NCBI GenBank assembly: GCA_934462945.1
Contig: CAKSJF010000038.1
Location: 1 to 23,777, forward strand
DNA length: 23,777 nt
Reading direction: 5' to 3'
Origin: an uncultured Clostridia bacterium
Lineage (GTDB): Bacteria > Bacillota > Clostridia > UBA1381
Under the pieces are notes generated by a model that had not been told where the DNA came from, searched no databases, and saw nothing but the letters and a program-made list of their open reading frames with translations. Shown here piece after piece: positions 14,825-23,777 of this stretch. Numbering within the stretch: the stretch's first letter is position 1; the number at the start of each line of letters is the position of its first letter. A program made the position numbers and the translations under genes.

Positions 14825-14853
14825 ATTATAAGCTATTTTTTTTGCTTTGTCAA
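14825..14853 (-). promoter_or_regulatory. Promoter of trkA-trkH
   Basis: On the minus strand TTGACA (complement of 14848-14853) and TATAAT (complement of 14825-14830) are both perfect consensus hexamers with a 17-bp, A-rich spacer. The promoter lies 18 bp after the dnaD-like stop codon, so trkAH need not depend on readthrough. Confidence 0.88.
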
Positions 14854-14871
14854 TAGAAATTGGAAAAATTT

Positions 14872-15858
14872 TTAATCATGATTCAGTTTTTCGCGGGCAA
14901 GTGCGGCGAGATCCTCATGATTATAGGAATCCTGGTAAACTGCGAAGGAGTCGGGTTGCTCCTGCGAGCCTGCTTTTTTGCTCCGGAATTTTTCATCATC
15001 CGTCTTTGCCTGCTCCGGTGTTTTGATTCCCTGCTGATACCAGCGTTCAATAATTTTATCAATATAAGGAAAGGACAGCTTTGCAGTCTGGATGATACAC
15101 TGCTCATAAGCAAGCTTCACCATTTCCTCGCTCATGCCGCAATGCTCATGCCATTTGTTCAGAAACTGTTCCTCATTCTGGCTCAGAGCGCGGTCGGTAA
15201 TGCCCATGATTTTCCGGAGCGAATGCAGATAGGAGGTTTTCTGCTCCTCATTCTGTAAATATTGTTCCACAGCGTCCATGCTGTTAATCCCTTTTTCATG
15301 CCAGGAAATTGCAACCTTTTCAATATAGTTCATATTACGCTTGTCCTTGGAGACACAGTATTCTAAAAGCATCAGAATCACTTCCGGCGCAAATTTTAAT
15401 CCGTCGTAGAACCAATAGAGTGTTTCCAGCTCGTTTGGCGAAAGCGGTTTTCCTAAAAGCTCCTGTGAAAGGGCAACCAGATCGGCAAGCGCCGGGTTTT
15501 CGGAAACTGCCAGCGGGGCTTCGTTTGGGGCATATGCCGGGCGGTGATCTTCGCTTTGTGTCTGCGATTTTGGGAAATCGGCTTTTACCTGGCTTTCGCC
15601 CTGACAAAAGGTGATGACGTCACCGCATTCGGAAATTGCACCCACGCTGTTCCAATGCGTAAATGCCTGCAACACGTCACTTTCTAAAATATTCAGAGCA
15701 TTTGCAATCTCTGCATTGCTGATCGACTGACCGTGGCAGGCAAGATTTAAGGCGTATAAATACACCTTCACAAAGATTCCGTTTGCATCCCGCATCAAAT
15801 GCTCTACGAAATAGGATGAAACTGGAATAAAATCACGATTAACTGTAAATTTTGGCAT
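14872..15858 (-). CDS. DnaD-domain protein (DnaB/DnaD primosome family)
   Basis: This 328-residue protein belongs to the Firmicutes DnaD/DnaB group that remodels DNA and helps load the replicative helicase. An N-terminal winged-helix-like domain (about 1-85) is followed by a linker. Two DnaD-type C-terminal domains then appear (about 125-200 and 210-283), each ending in the hallmark Y-x-x-x-I/V-x-x-x-W (Y178-W186 and Y265-W273) and then H-E-K-G-I or Y-Q-Q-G-I. Two such domains are normal for clostridial DnaD-like proteins. I chose the ATG at 15858, which has GGAGA 6 nt upstream. The ATG at 15870 would add four residues but lacks a ribosome site. A replicative role is inferred from family; a phage-type primosomal role is less likely in this core context. 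Confidence 0.87.
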   Translation of the reverse strand: MPKFTVNRDFIPVSSYFVEHLMRDANGIFVKVYLYALNLACHGQSISNAEIANALNILESDVLQAFTHWNSVGAISECGDVITFCQGESQVKADFPKSQTQSEDHRPAYAPNEAPLAVSENPALADLVALSQELLGKPLSPNELETLYWFYDGLKFAPEVILMLLEYCVSKDKRNMNYIEKVAISWHEKGINSMDAVEQYLQNEEQKTSYLHSLRKIMGITDRALSQNEEQFLNKWHEHCGMSEEMVKLAYEQCIIQTAKLSFPYIDKIIERWYQQGIKTPEQAKTDDEKFRSKKAGSQEQPDSFAVYQDSYNHEDLAALAREKLNHD

Positions 15859-15907
15859 AGTAATCTCCATTCATGTGTAAAAATCTAAAATTTTCCTCGA
15901 ATATCTG

Positions 15908-15936
15908 TTGACAGATCGAAAAAGATGTGATATAAT
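15908..15936 (+). promoter_or_regulatory. Promoter of rpoB-rpoC
   Basis: TTGACA (15908-15913) and TATAAT (15931-15936) are perfect hexamers with a 17-bp spacer, and a TG one base upstream makes an extended -10. A second TATAAT at 15946-15951 lacks a good -35. Transcription starting near 15943 gives a leader of about 150 nt before rpoB. Confidence 0.88.
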
Positions 15937-16044
15937 CAGATATTGTATAATGATAATAATATGGGCTTATTTTCGTCTGCTGTAACAATAACAACATTAT
16001 AGCACACCTTTCTGGAAAAATCAAGAGGAGATTTCCAAAAGAAA

Positions 16045-16080
16045 ATGAGGAGCACATTTATTAGGTACAAATATGAATGA
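16045..16080 (+). CDS. Possible 11-codon leader peptide before rpoB
   Basis: ATG at 16045 opens MRSTFIRYKYE and stops at TGA 16078-16080, overlapping the rpoB ribosome site by two bases. The nearest good purine-rich site (AAGAGGAG, 16023-16030) is about 14 nt away, longer than usual. It could couple translation to rpoB or be chance. Confidence 0.15.
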   Translation: MRSTFIRYKYE

Positions 16081-16093
16081 GGTGATTGATTTA

Positions 16094-19000
16094 ATGATGC
16101 ATGAGATTCAATTGGGTAAAAACACCAGACTCAGTTACTCAAAAATCAATGAGGTATTGGAAATGCCGAATTTGATTGAAGTGCAGAAAAAGTCCTACCA
16201 GTGGTTTTTGGATGAGGGACTTCGTGAAGTATTTCACGATATTTCCCCAATCAAGGATCACTCGGGGCATTTGGCGCTGGAATTTTTTGATTACAAGCTG
16301 GATTATAACTCTAAGTATTCTGTTGAGGAGTGCAAGGAGCGCGATTCCAAATATGCCGCGCCGCTTCGCGTAAGCGTCCGCCTGATCAATACGGAAACCG
16401 GCGAGATCAAGGAGCAGGAAATCTTTATGGGAGATTTTCCGCTGATGACCGAGCAGGGAACGTTTATCATCAACGGTGCAGAGCGTGTTATTGTCAGCCA
16501 GTTGGTTCGTTCGCCTGGAATTTATTACGGTTTTGAACGGGACAAGACAGGAAAACCGCTTTATAATTCCACTGTAATCCCGTACCGCGGCGCATGGCTG
16601 GAGTATGAGACGGATTCCAATGACGTATTCTCCGTCCGGATTGACCGTACCAGAAAAATTCCGGTTACGATCCTTTTGCGTGCTATGGGTCTGGAATCCA
16701 ATAGTCAGATTCTGGAGCTGTTCGGCGAGGATCAGCGTTTTACTGCAACCTTTGATAAGGATCCGACCACAACCCGTGAGGAAGCGCTTTTGGAAATCTA
16801 TAAGCGTTTGCGTCCGGGTGAACCGCTGAATGTTGAAAATGCAGAGCAATTAATCACCAATATGTTCTTTGATCCCAAGCGTTATGATCTTGCGCATGTG
16901 GGACGTTATAAATATGATAAAAAATTAGGTATGGCTGCAAGAATTGCCGGAAAAACAATTGCCGATAACGTGGCAGATCCGAGAACCGGTGAAATTTTGG
17001 CAGCAGCAGGAGACACGTTGAGCAAGGAGACTGCGCGTGCAATTGAGCGTGCCGGCGTGAATATGCTGGATTTGATGGTAGATGATCACCGCGTCCGCGT
17101 GTTCTCAAACGATATGGTTTATCTTTCTGAATATGTGGATTTTGATGTGTCTGATCTGAACATCAAAAAAGTTCGCCGCGCCGTTTTGGAGGAAATCTTA
17201 AACGAAGCAGAGGGCGAGGAAGAAATCAGAAAGCAGATCGCAAACCGGATTGACGAACTTTGTCCGAAACATATTACCATTGAGGATATGTTTGCATCCG
17301 TCAATTATGTGATTAACTTAGCAAACGGAATCGGCAGCTTAGATGATATTGACCATTTAGGAAACCGCCGTCTGCGTTGCGTGGGCGAGCTTCTGCAAAA
17401 CCAGTTCCGGATTGGTCTTTCCAGAATGGAGAGAGTTGTCCGCGAGCGAATGACCATTCAGGATATGGAGATCATTACACCGCAGACGCTTATTAATATT
17501 CGTCCGATTATTGCGACAATTAATGAATTCTTTGGTTCTTCCCAGCTGTCACAGTTCATGGATCAGCCGAATCCGCTGGCAGAACTGCGTCATAAGAGAA
17601 GAATTTCAGCATTGGGTCCGGGCGGTCTTTCGCGTGACCGTGCAGGCTTTGAAGTGCGTGACGTTCACTATTCGCATTATGGAAGAATGTGTCCGATTGA
17701 GACACCTGAAGGTCCGAACATCGGTCTGATCACTTCCTTGGCAACCTTTGCGCAGATTAATGAATACGGCTTTGTAGAAGCGCCGTACCGCCGCGTGGAT
17801 ACGGAAACCGGGCGGGTTCCCGATGAAATTGTATACATGCCAGCAGACACCGAGGATGAATTTATCATCGCTCAGGCAAATGAGCCGTTGGATGAGGAGG
17901 GTCACTTCTTAGACAAAAAGGTATCTGCACGTTACCGGGATGAAATTTTAGAGGTTCCCGGCTCTGACGTCGACTACATGGACGTATCGCCGAGACAGCT
18001 GGTATCGGTTGTTACCGCTTGTATTCCGTTTTTGGAAAACGACGATGCAAACCGTGCGCTCATGGGTTCAAACATGCAGTGTCAGGCAGTTCCGCTTTTG
18101 ACCACCGATTCTGCAATTGTCGGAACGGGTATGGAATATAAGGTTGCAAGAGACTCCGGCTCGGCAGTACTGGCAAAGGAAGCCGGAACGGTTGAAAAGG
18201 TATCGTCTGATGAGGTTATTATTAAGGGCGATGGAACAGGAATCCGCCACCGCCATAAGCTCATTAAGTTTGCGCGTTCCAACCAGTCCACCTGCATCAA
18301 TCAGCGTCCGATTGTGGCTGAGGGTGAGCATGTGGAAAAGGGAGACATTATTGCAGACGGCCCGGCTATGAATAACGGTGAGCTGGCGCTTGGTAAGAAC
18401 ATTCTGATCGGATTTATGACCTGGGAGGGTTATAACTACGAGGACGCTGTTCTGATTAGTGAGGAGCTTGTAAAAAATGACGTATTCACATCAATCCATA
18501 TTGAGGAATATGAGTGCGAGGCAAGAGATACAAAGCTTGGCGCAGAAGAAATTACAAGAGATATTCCGAATGTTTCGGAGGATACATTAAAGGATTTAGA
18601 CGAGCTGGGAGTCATCCGCGTTGGTGCGGAGGTACATTCCGGCGACATCTTAGTCGGCAAGGTTACCCCGAAGGGCGAAACAGAGCTGACCGCAGAGGAA
18701 CGCCTGCTCCGTGCAATCTTCGGTGAAAAGGCAAGAGAAGTGCGCGATACCTCTTTGAGAGTGCCGCACGGTGAAAACGGTATTATTGTTGATGTAAAGA
18801 AATTCACACGTGAAAACGGCGACGAGCTGCCGCCGGGTGTGAACCAGGTTGTCCGCTGCTATATCGCACAAAAGAGAAAGATTTCTGTCGGCGATAAGAT
18901 GGCAGGACGTCACGGAAATAAGGGTGTTGTCTCCCGTGTACTTCCGCAGGAGGATATGCCGTTCTTGTCTGACGGAACGCCGTTGCAGATCGTGCTGAAT

Positions 19001-20107
19001 CCGCTGGGTGTGCCGTCCCGTATGAATATCGGTCAGGTGCTTGAAATGCATTTGGGTTATGCATTCCGGACAATGAGCTTACAGTCTCCGGAGGAGATTG
19101 CTGCAAGAACCATTGATGTCCTGATTGATAAGGTTGAGCGTGAGCATCTGGAGGATGCGCAGAAAGAGGCAGTGCTTGCAATTCTGCATGATGCTGACTG
19201 TGCTGTTCATAAGGATGAAATTATGGCAGCAATCAAAGAAAACGGCAGCATTGATGAAGAAACGACAAAGAGGGTTGAAGAACTGACTGATTATTGCATT
19301 CAGTACCGCGACACCATCTTAGAAGCAAAGCAGAAACAGATTGAAAATCATAAGGAATATATCAAAATTGCAACGCCGGTATTTGACGGCGCTGAGGACG
19401 AAAACCTGAGAGAAGCATTTGTACAGGCAGGACTCCGTACCGACTTTAAGTCGGAGGTTTACGACGGAAGAACCGGAGATAAATTTGATAACCCGGTAAC
19501 GGTTGGCGTCATGCACTATCTGAAACTCGACCACTTGGTTGACGATAAGATTCACGCGCGTTCCACCGGTCCGTACTCCTTAGTAACGCAGCAGCCGCTC
19601 GGCGGTAAGGCACAGTTCGGCGGTCAGCGTTTCGGAGAAATGGAAGTATGGGCGCTGGAGGCATATGGCGCAGCATACACCCTACAGGAAATTCTGACTG
19701 TAAAGTCGGACGATATTGTCGGACGTGTTAAGACCTATGAGGCAATTGTAAAGGGAGAGAATATCCCGACTGCCGGCATTCCGGAAGCATTTAAGGTGCT
19801 TGTGAAAGAATTACAGTCACTGGCATTGGATATTAAGATCTTAAATGGCGACATGGAAGAAATCGACCTGAATGAATTCTTAGAGGATGATGATGACGAT
19901 ACCGTTGATCAGGAAGATATGCGTGCAACCATGGAGGATCGAGCTCTGTTCAGTTCAGAGGATGAGGAAGAAATCGGAGATGAGATGACCATCGAGGATA
20001 TGGATGATGATGAAACAGATTATGATGATTCGCTCTATCTTGATGAGGACGAGGCAGCAGCCGAGCCAGACAGCGAGGATCTCATTTTAGACGATTTTGT
20101 CGATTAA
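16094..20107 (+). CDS. rpoB: DNA-directed RNA polymerase subunit beta
   Basis: This is the second-largest catalytic subunit of RNA polymerase. All core regions are present. The rifampicin-binding stretch FGSSQLSQFMDQPNPL starts at residue 480. Positions matching E. coli Q513, D516, H526, R529 and S531 are Q487, D490, H500, R503 and S505, a wild-type susceptible pattern. GDKMAGRHGNKGVV and LGGKAQFGGQRFGEMEVWAL are intact. Two oddities: about 100 extra residues (991-1090) between LEMHLGYA and KIATPVFDGA, and a 74-residue highly acidic tail (1264-1337). The start at 16094 follows GAGGTG (16079-16084). An in-frame ATG at 16073 would add seven residues but has only a weak site. No rplJ-rplL genes precede it. 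Confidence 0.97.
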   Translation: MMHEIQLGKNTRLSYSKINEVLEMPNLIEVQKKSYQWFLDEGLREVFHDISPIKDHSGHLALEFFDYKLDYNSKYSVEECKERDSKYAAPLRVSVRLINTETGEIKEQEIFMGDFPLMTEQGTFIINGAERVIVSQLVRSPGIYYGFERDKTGKPLYNSTVIPYRGAWLEYETDSNDVFSVRIDRTRKIPVTILLRAMGLESNSQILELFGEDQRFTATFDKDPTTTREEALLEIYKRLRPGEPLNVENAEQLITNMFFDPKRYDLAHVGRYKYDKKLGMAARIAGKTIADNVADPRTGEILAAAGDTLSKETARAIERAGVNMLDLMVDDHRVRVFSNDMVYLSEYVDFDVSDLNIKKVRRAVLEEILNEAEGEEEIRKQIANRIDELCPKHITIEDMFASVNYVINLANGIGSLDDIDHLGNRRLRCVGELLQNQFRIGLSRMERVVRERMTIQDMEIITPQTLINIRPIIATINEFFGSSQLSQFMDQPNPLAELRHKRRISALGPGGLSRDRAGFEVRDVHYSHYGRMCPIETPEGPNIGLITSLATFAQINEYGFVEAPYRRVDTETGRVPDEIVYMPADTEDEFIIAQANEPLDEEGHFLDKKVSARYRDEILEVPGSDVDYMDVSPRQLVSVVTACIPFLENDDANRALMGSNMQCQAVPLLTTDSAIVGTGMEYKVARDSGSAVLAKEAGTVEKVSSDEVIIKGDGTGIRHRHKLIKFARSNQSTCINQRPIVAEGEHVEKGDIIADGPAMNNGELALGKNILIGFMTWEGYNYEDAVLISEELVKNDVFTSIHIEEYECEARDTKLGAEEITRDIPNVSEDTLKDLDELGVIRVGAEVHSGDILVGKVTPKGETELTAEERLLRAIFGEKAREVRDTSLRVPHGENGIIVDVKKFTRENGDELPPGVNQVVRCYIAQKRKISVGDKMAGRHGNKGVVSRVLPQEDMPFLSDGTPLQIVLNPLGVPSRMNIGQVLEMHLGYAFRTMSLQSPEEIAARTIDVLIDKVEREHLEDAQKEAVLAILHDADCAVHKDEIMAAIKENGSIDEETTKRVEELTDYCIQYRDTILEAKQKQIENHKEYIKIATPVFDGAEDENLREAFVQAGLRTDFKSEVYDGRTGDKFDNPVTVGVMHYLKLDHLVDDKIHARSTGPYSLVTQQPLGGKAQFGGQRFGEMEVWALEAYGAAYTLQEILTVKSDDIVGRVKTYEAIVKGENIPTAGIPEAFKVLVKELQSLALDIKILNGDMEEIDLNEFLEDDDDDTVDQEDMRATMEDRALFSSEDEEEIGDEMTIEDMDDDETDYDDSLYLDEDEAAAEPDSEDLILDDFVD
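19064..19363 (+). other. Lineage insertion within rpoB
   Basis: Residues 991-1090 form a charged, mostly helical segment placed where B. subtilis has a direct junction. E. coli carries its own ~100-residue insertion (SI2, also called beta-i9) at the same place. The segment includes a helix pair and a Lys/Gln-rich stretch EAKQKQIENHKEY and is in frame without disruption of flanking motifs. Confidence 0.7.
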
Positions 20108-20122
20108 GATTGGAGGGTTTAT

Positions 20123-23100
20123 ATGCCGGAAAAAGAAAACAAAGAATTAAACTTTGAAGCAATCAAAATCGGTTTAGCCTCACCGGAAACAATCAGAGGC
20201 TGGTCCTACGGCGAAGTAAAAAAGCCGGAGACGATTAACTATAGAACCTTAAAGCCGGAAAGAGACGGCTTGTTCTGCGAAAGAATTTTCGGGCCGACAA
20301 AGGACTGGGAATGTCACTGCGGTAAATATAAAAAAATCCGCTATAAGGGTGTTGTCTGCGACCGATGCGGTGTTGAGGTAACAAAATCCAAGGTTCGGCG
20401 TGAAAGAATGGGACATATCGAGCTGGCAACCCCGGTTTCGCATATCTGGTATTTTAAAGGTGTTCCGTCCGCTCTGGGATTGATTCTGGATATCTCTCCG
20501 CGGCATTTGGAAAAAGTGCTTTATTTTGCCGCCTATATCGTAACCGACCCGGGAAAATCCAATCTGGAGCAGAACCAGATTTTAACCGAGCGTGAATATC
20601 GCGAGGCATATGAAAAATACGGCGATAAGTTCCAGGCAGGCATGGGTGCAGAAGCCATCCGCGATCTTTTGGTAAAGATCGACTTAGAGGCGCTTTCCGC
20701 AGAATTAAAGCAAGAGCTGGAAGAATCGCAGGGACAGAAAAAAGCAAGAGTCATTAAGCGTTTGGAAATTGTGGAGGCATTCCGTCTTTCCGGCAACCGT
20801 CCGGAATGGATGATCCTGACAGTTGTTCCGGTCATTCCGCCGGATCTGCGCCCGATGGTACAGTTGGACGGCGGACGTTTTGCAACCAGTGACTTAAATG
20901 ATCTTTACCGCCGTGTGATTAACCGGAATAACCGTCTGCGCCGCCTGTTGGAATTGGGTGCGCCGGACATCATTATCCGCAACGAAAAGAGAATGCTCCA
21001 GGAGGCAGTGGACGCGCTCATTAATAACGGTCGCCGCGGAAGAACGGTTACCGGTCCTGGAAATCGTGCTTTGAAATCCCTTTCCGATCTGTTAAAGGGT
21101 AAACAGGGACGTTTCCGTCAGAACCTGTTGGGAAAGCGTGTTGACTATTCCGGACGTTCGGTTATCGTTGTCGGACCGGAGCTGAAAATCTATCAGTGCG
21201 GTCTGCCGAAAGAAATGGCAATTGAGCTGTTTAAGCCGTTTGTAATGAAAGAATTGGTTGCGCGCGGCTTTGCACACAACATTAAGAGCGCAAAACGGAT
21301 GGTGGAGAGAGTCCGCCCGGAGGTTTGGGACGTTTTAGAAGATGTAATTAAGGAGCATCCGGTCCTCTTAAACCGTGCGCCGACTCTGCATAGACTGGGT
21401 ATTCAGGCATTTGAGCCGAAATTGGTAGACGGACGTGCTTTAAAGCTGCATCCGTTGGTATGTACCGCATATAACGCAGACTTCGACGGAGACCAGATGG
21501 CAGTTCACGTTCCGCTGTCTCCGGAAGCACAGGCAGAAGCGCGTTTCCTGATGCTTTCTGCAAATAACCTCTTAAAACCGCAGGACGGTCACCCGGTAAC
21601 TGTTCCGACACAGGATATGATTCTGGGAAGCTATTATCTGACGATTGTAAAAGAGGATGAGCTGGGCGGAAAGGACGATCCGAACCGGAATCCGGACGAG
21701 GAATGGCATCCGCGCTGCTTTACAAGCTTTGACGAAGCGCTTTTAGCATATGATAATAAGGAATTGGGTCTGCATACCCCGATTAAGGTTCAGACGACCC
21801 ATCCGGTTCGCCCGGATACAGACGACATCCCCGGAAACCAGGAGATTGTTCCGGAGGCAGAGGGTGAAATGAAGTATGTGGATGCGACAGTCGGAAGAAT
21901 TATCTTTAACAAGAATATTCCGCAGAGCCTTGGCTATGTAGACAGAACCAATCCGGAGACTGCTTACGATCTGGAAATTAACTTTATTGTCGGTAAGAAA
22001 CAGCTGGGCGATCTGATCGGAAGATGTATCCGTAACCACGGTATCAGTAAAACCTCCGAGGTGCTGGATTTAATTAAGGCAACCGGTTACAAGTACTCTA
22101 CAAGGGGTGCAATCACCGTTGCTGTGTCCGATATTGAAGTACCGGAGAAGAAAAAAGACATTCTGGCAAATGCCGAGGTTGAAATTGAGAAGATTACAAA
22201 GAAATATAAGCGCGGTCTGTTAACAGACGAGGAACGCTATAACCAGGTTATCAAGACATGGGCAGCAGCCTCTGAAAAAGTAACGCAGGCGATGATGGAG
22301 CATTTAGGAAAGTTCAATCCAATCTTCATGATGGCGGATTCCGGAGCGCGTGGTAGCGTGAACCAGATTCGTCAGCTTGCCGCAATGCGTGGTTTGATGG
22401 CAGATACGCAGGGTCGTACAGTCGAAATCCCGATCCGTGCAAACTTCCGTGAGGGTCTGAACGTATTGGAGTACTTCATTTCTTCCCACGGTGCAAGAAA
22501 GGGTCTTACCGATACTGCGCTCCGTACTGCCGATTCCGGTTATCTGACCAGACGTCTGGTAGATGTATCGCAGGATGTTATCGTTCGTGAAACAGACTGC
22601 GGAACAGATCAGGGTGTTTGGGTATCGGCGATTATGGACGGAAACGAAGTTATCGAGCCGCTTAAGGATCGTATTATTGACCGTGTGGCAAGAGAGGACG
22701 TTCTGCATCCGGAAACAGGAGAAGTGCTGGCAAAGGGCGGCGAAATTATCGACCGCGAAGCGGCAGAAAAAATTGTTGCTGCCGGAATCCAAAGTGTCTA
22801 TATCCGCAGCGTTCTGACCTGTCAGACAAAGACGGGTGTTTGCTCCAAGTGCTATGGAACAAACCTGGCAACCGGCGAATTGGTGAATGTCGGCGAGGCA
22901 GTTGGTATTATTGCCGCACAGTCCATCGGTGAGCCGGGTACACAGCTGACCATGCGTACTTTCCATGCCGGCGGTGTTGCATCGGGAAGTGATATTACCC
23001 AGGGTCTTCCGCGTATCGAGGAGTTGTTCGAGGCACGCCGACCGAAAGGTCTTGCAATTATTTCTGAAATTGCCGGACGTGTCAGCATTGTAGAACAAAA

Positions 23101-23749
23101 GCGCAGACGTGAAATTACTGTGACCAATGATGAAATTGGTGAGGCAAAAACCTATATGATTCCGTATGGTTCAAGCATTAAGGTTGAGGACGGCGAAATG
23201 ATTGAAAAGGGCGCACCGCTCACAGCCGGTTCTATTAACCCGAACGACATTTTGAGAATCCAGGGTCCGCGCGAAGTGCAGGATTATATCACACGAGAAG
23301 TTCAGAGAACTTACCGTATGCAGGGTGTTGATATTAACGATAAGCACGTTGAGGTAATTACGCGTCAGATGCTCCGGAAAGTTCGTGTAGAAGAGCCTGG
23401 AGATACCGATCTCTTAATTGGCTCGTTGGTGGATAAACTGGATCTGGAAAAAGCAAACAGACAGCTTGCTGAGACAGAGGGTGCAACCCCGGCAACCTAT
23501 TCGGATGTTCTCTTAGGTATCACTAAGGCATCCCTGGCAACCGATTCCTTCCTGTCCGCTGCATCTTTCCAGGAGACTACGAAGGTTCTCACCGAGGCAG
23601 CCATCAAAGGAAAGGTTGACCCGTTGGTTGGCTTAAAGGAAAATGTTATTATCGGTAAACTGATGCCTGCCGGAACTGGTATGCCGCTCTATAAGGATGT
23701 GGAAATTACCATTGACGGTCAGGAAGTTGACGATAGCGAAATTCAATAA
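20123..23749 (+). CDS. rpoC: DNA-directed RNA polymerase subunit beta'
   Basis: This 1208-residue protein is the largest catalytic subunit of RNA polymerase and completes the active site with RpoB. The N-terminal zinc-binding site is C64, C66, C79, C82 in ECHCGKYKKIRYKGVVCDRC. The absolutely conserved NADFDGDQ begins at N451, with the three magnesium-binding aspartates D453, D455 and D457. The second zinc site is C826, C900, C907 and C910. The trigger-loop region A-Q-S-I-G-E-P-G-T-Q-L-T-M-R-T-F-H is complete. Length matches B. subtilis RpoC (~1200), without the large E. coli insertion SI3. The start lies 15 bp after rpoB with GGAGG upstream. Both genes form one operon ending at the hairpin at 23760. 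Confidence 0.98.
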   Translation: MPEKENKELNFEAIKIGLASPETIRGWSYGEVKKPETINYRTLKPERDGLFCERIFGPTKDWECHCGKYKKIRYKGVVCDRCGVEVTKSKVRRERMGHIELATPVSHIWYFKGVPSALGLILDISPRHLEKVLYFAAYIVTDPGKSNLEQNQILTEREYREAYEKYGDKFQAGMGAEAIRDLLVKIDLEALSAELKQELEESQGQKKARVIKRLEIVEAFRLSGNRPEWMILTVVPVIPPDLRPMVQLDGGRFATSDLNDLYRRVINRNNRLRRLLELGAPDIIIRNEKRMLQEAVDALINNGRRGRTVTGPGNRALKSLSDLLKGKQGRFRQNLLGKRVDYSGRSVIVVGPELKIYQCGLPKEMAIELFKPFVMKELVARGFAHNIKSAKRMVERVRPEVWDVLEDVIKEHPVLLNRAPTLHRLGIQAFEPKLVDGRALKLHPLVCTAYNADFDGDQMAVHVPLSPEAQAEARFLMLSANNLLKPQDGHPVTVPTQDMILGSYYLTIVKEDELGGKDDPNRNPDEEWHPRCFTSFDEALLAYDNKELGLHTPIKVQTTHPVRPDTDDIPGNQEIVPEAEGEMKYVDATVGRIIFNKNIPQSLGYVDRTNPETAYDLEINFIVGKKQLGDLIGRCIRNHGISKTSEVLDLIKATGYKYSTRGAITVAVSDIEVPEKKKDILANAEVEIEKITKKYKRGLLTDEERYNQVIKTWAAASEKVTQAMMEHLGKFNPIFMMADSGARGSVNQIRQLAAMRGLMADTQGRTVEIPIRANFREGLNVLEYFISSHGARKGLTDTALRTADSGYLTRRLVDVSQDVIVRETDCGTDQGVWVSAIMDGNEVIEPLKDRIIDRVAREDVLHPETGEVLAKGGEIIDREAAEKIVAAGIQSVYIRSVLTCQTKTGVCSKCYGTNLATGELVNVGEAVGIIAAQSIGEPGTQLTMRTFHAGGVASGSDITQGLPRIEELFEARRPKGLAIISEIAGRVSIVEQKRRREITVTNDEIGEAKTYMIPYGSSIKVEDGEMIEKGAPLTAGSINPNDILRIQGPREVQDYITREVQRTYRMQGVDINDKHVEVITRQMLRKVRVEEPGDTDLLIGSLVDKLDLEKANRQLAETEGATPATYSDVLLGITKASLATDSFLSAASFQETTKVLTEAAIKGKVDPLVGLKENVIIGKLMPAGTGMPLYKDVEITIDGQEVDDSEIQ

Positions 23750-23759
23750 TCAAAAAAAG

Positions 23760-23777
23760 GAGAAGCTGCGGCTTCTC
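23760..23777 (+). terminator. Partial intrinsic terminator after rpoC (cut by window end)
   Basis: GAGAAGC (23760-23766) pairs with GCTTCTC (23771-23777) around a TGCG loop, preceded by an A-run (23752-23758). The window ends at the stem, so the expected downstream T-run cannot be seen. Confidence 0.6.

Overview
The window looks like chromosomal DNA of a low-to-medium GC member of the Clostridia, probably a gut-type Oscillospiraceae/Ruminococcaceae relative. Evidence: AGGAGG-type ribosome sites, consensus vegetative promoters, a clostridial 2[4Fe-4S] ferredoxin, a DnaD-family replication protein, a long 'animal-type' PurB, and a cohesin/dockerin surface protein. Taxonomy is inferred from these features; no 16S rRNA is present.

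Layout. Bases 14-223 hold a headless gene fragment on the minus strand. metY (322-1614, +) follows, with its own promoter and a strong bidirectional terminator shared with a 56-residue ferredoxin (1663-1833, -). The gap 1834-2119 holds the ferredoxin promoter and a dense cluster of DnaA-box-like sites beside AT-rich 12-mer repeats. A small helical protein of unknown function (2120-2527, -) is divergent from purC-purB-purA (2702-6157, +). The last three genes form an operon for SAICAR synthesis and the two steps shared with AMP synthesis.

The accessory part is 6297-11935. It has a 1621-residue secreted protein with four ~296-residue GLUG modules, two Ig-like (Big_2) domains, a cohesin and a C-terminal type I dockerin. 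Directly downstream is a 252-residue secreted protein carrying a closely related cohesin. A receptor and its ligand module in one polypeptide, beside a free receptor, suggests a small self-assembling extracellular system. This is the most unusual protein-level content of the window. A GACCCCC/GGGGGTC hairpin sits upstream and can alternatively pair with the Shine-Dalgarno region of the large gene.

A perfect bidirectional terminator (11937-11970) separates this pair from trkH and trkA (-), a potassium uptake channel and its regulatory subunit, and upstream of them a DnaD-domain protein (-). Divergently, rpoB and rpoC (+) start from a consensus promoter without the usual rplJ-rplL genes in front. 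rpoB carries a ~100-residue insertion late in the protein and a long acidic tail. The window ends inside the putative rpoC terminator.

Most of the window is core metabolism and information processing. The items worth following up are the DnaA-box cluster, the cohesin/dockerin pair with its leader, and the lineage features of RpoB, PurA and PurB.
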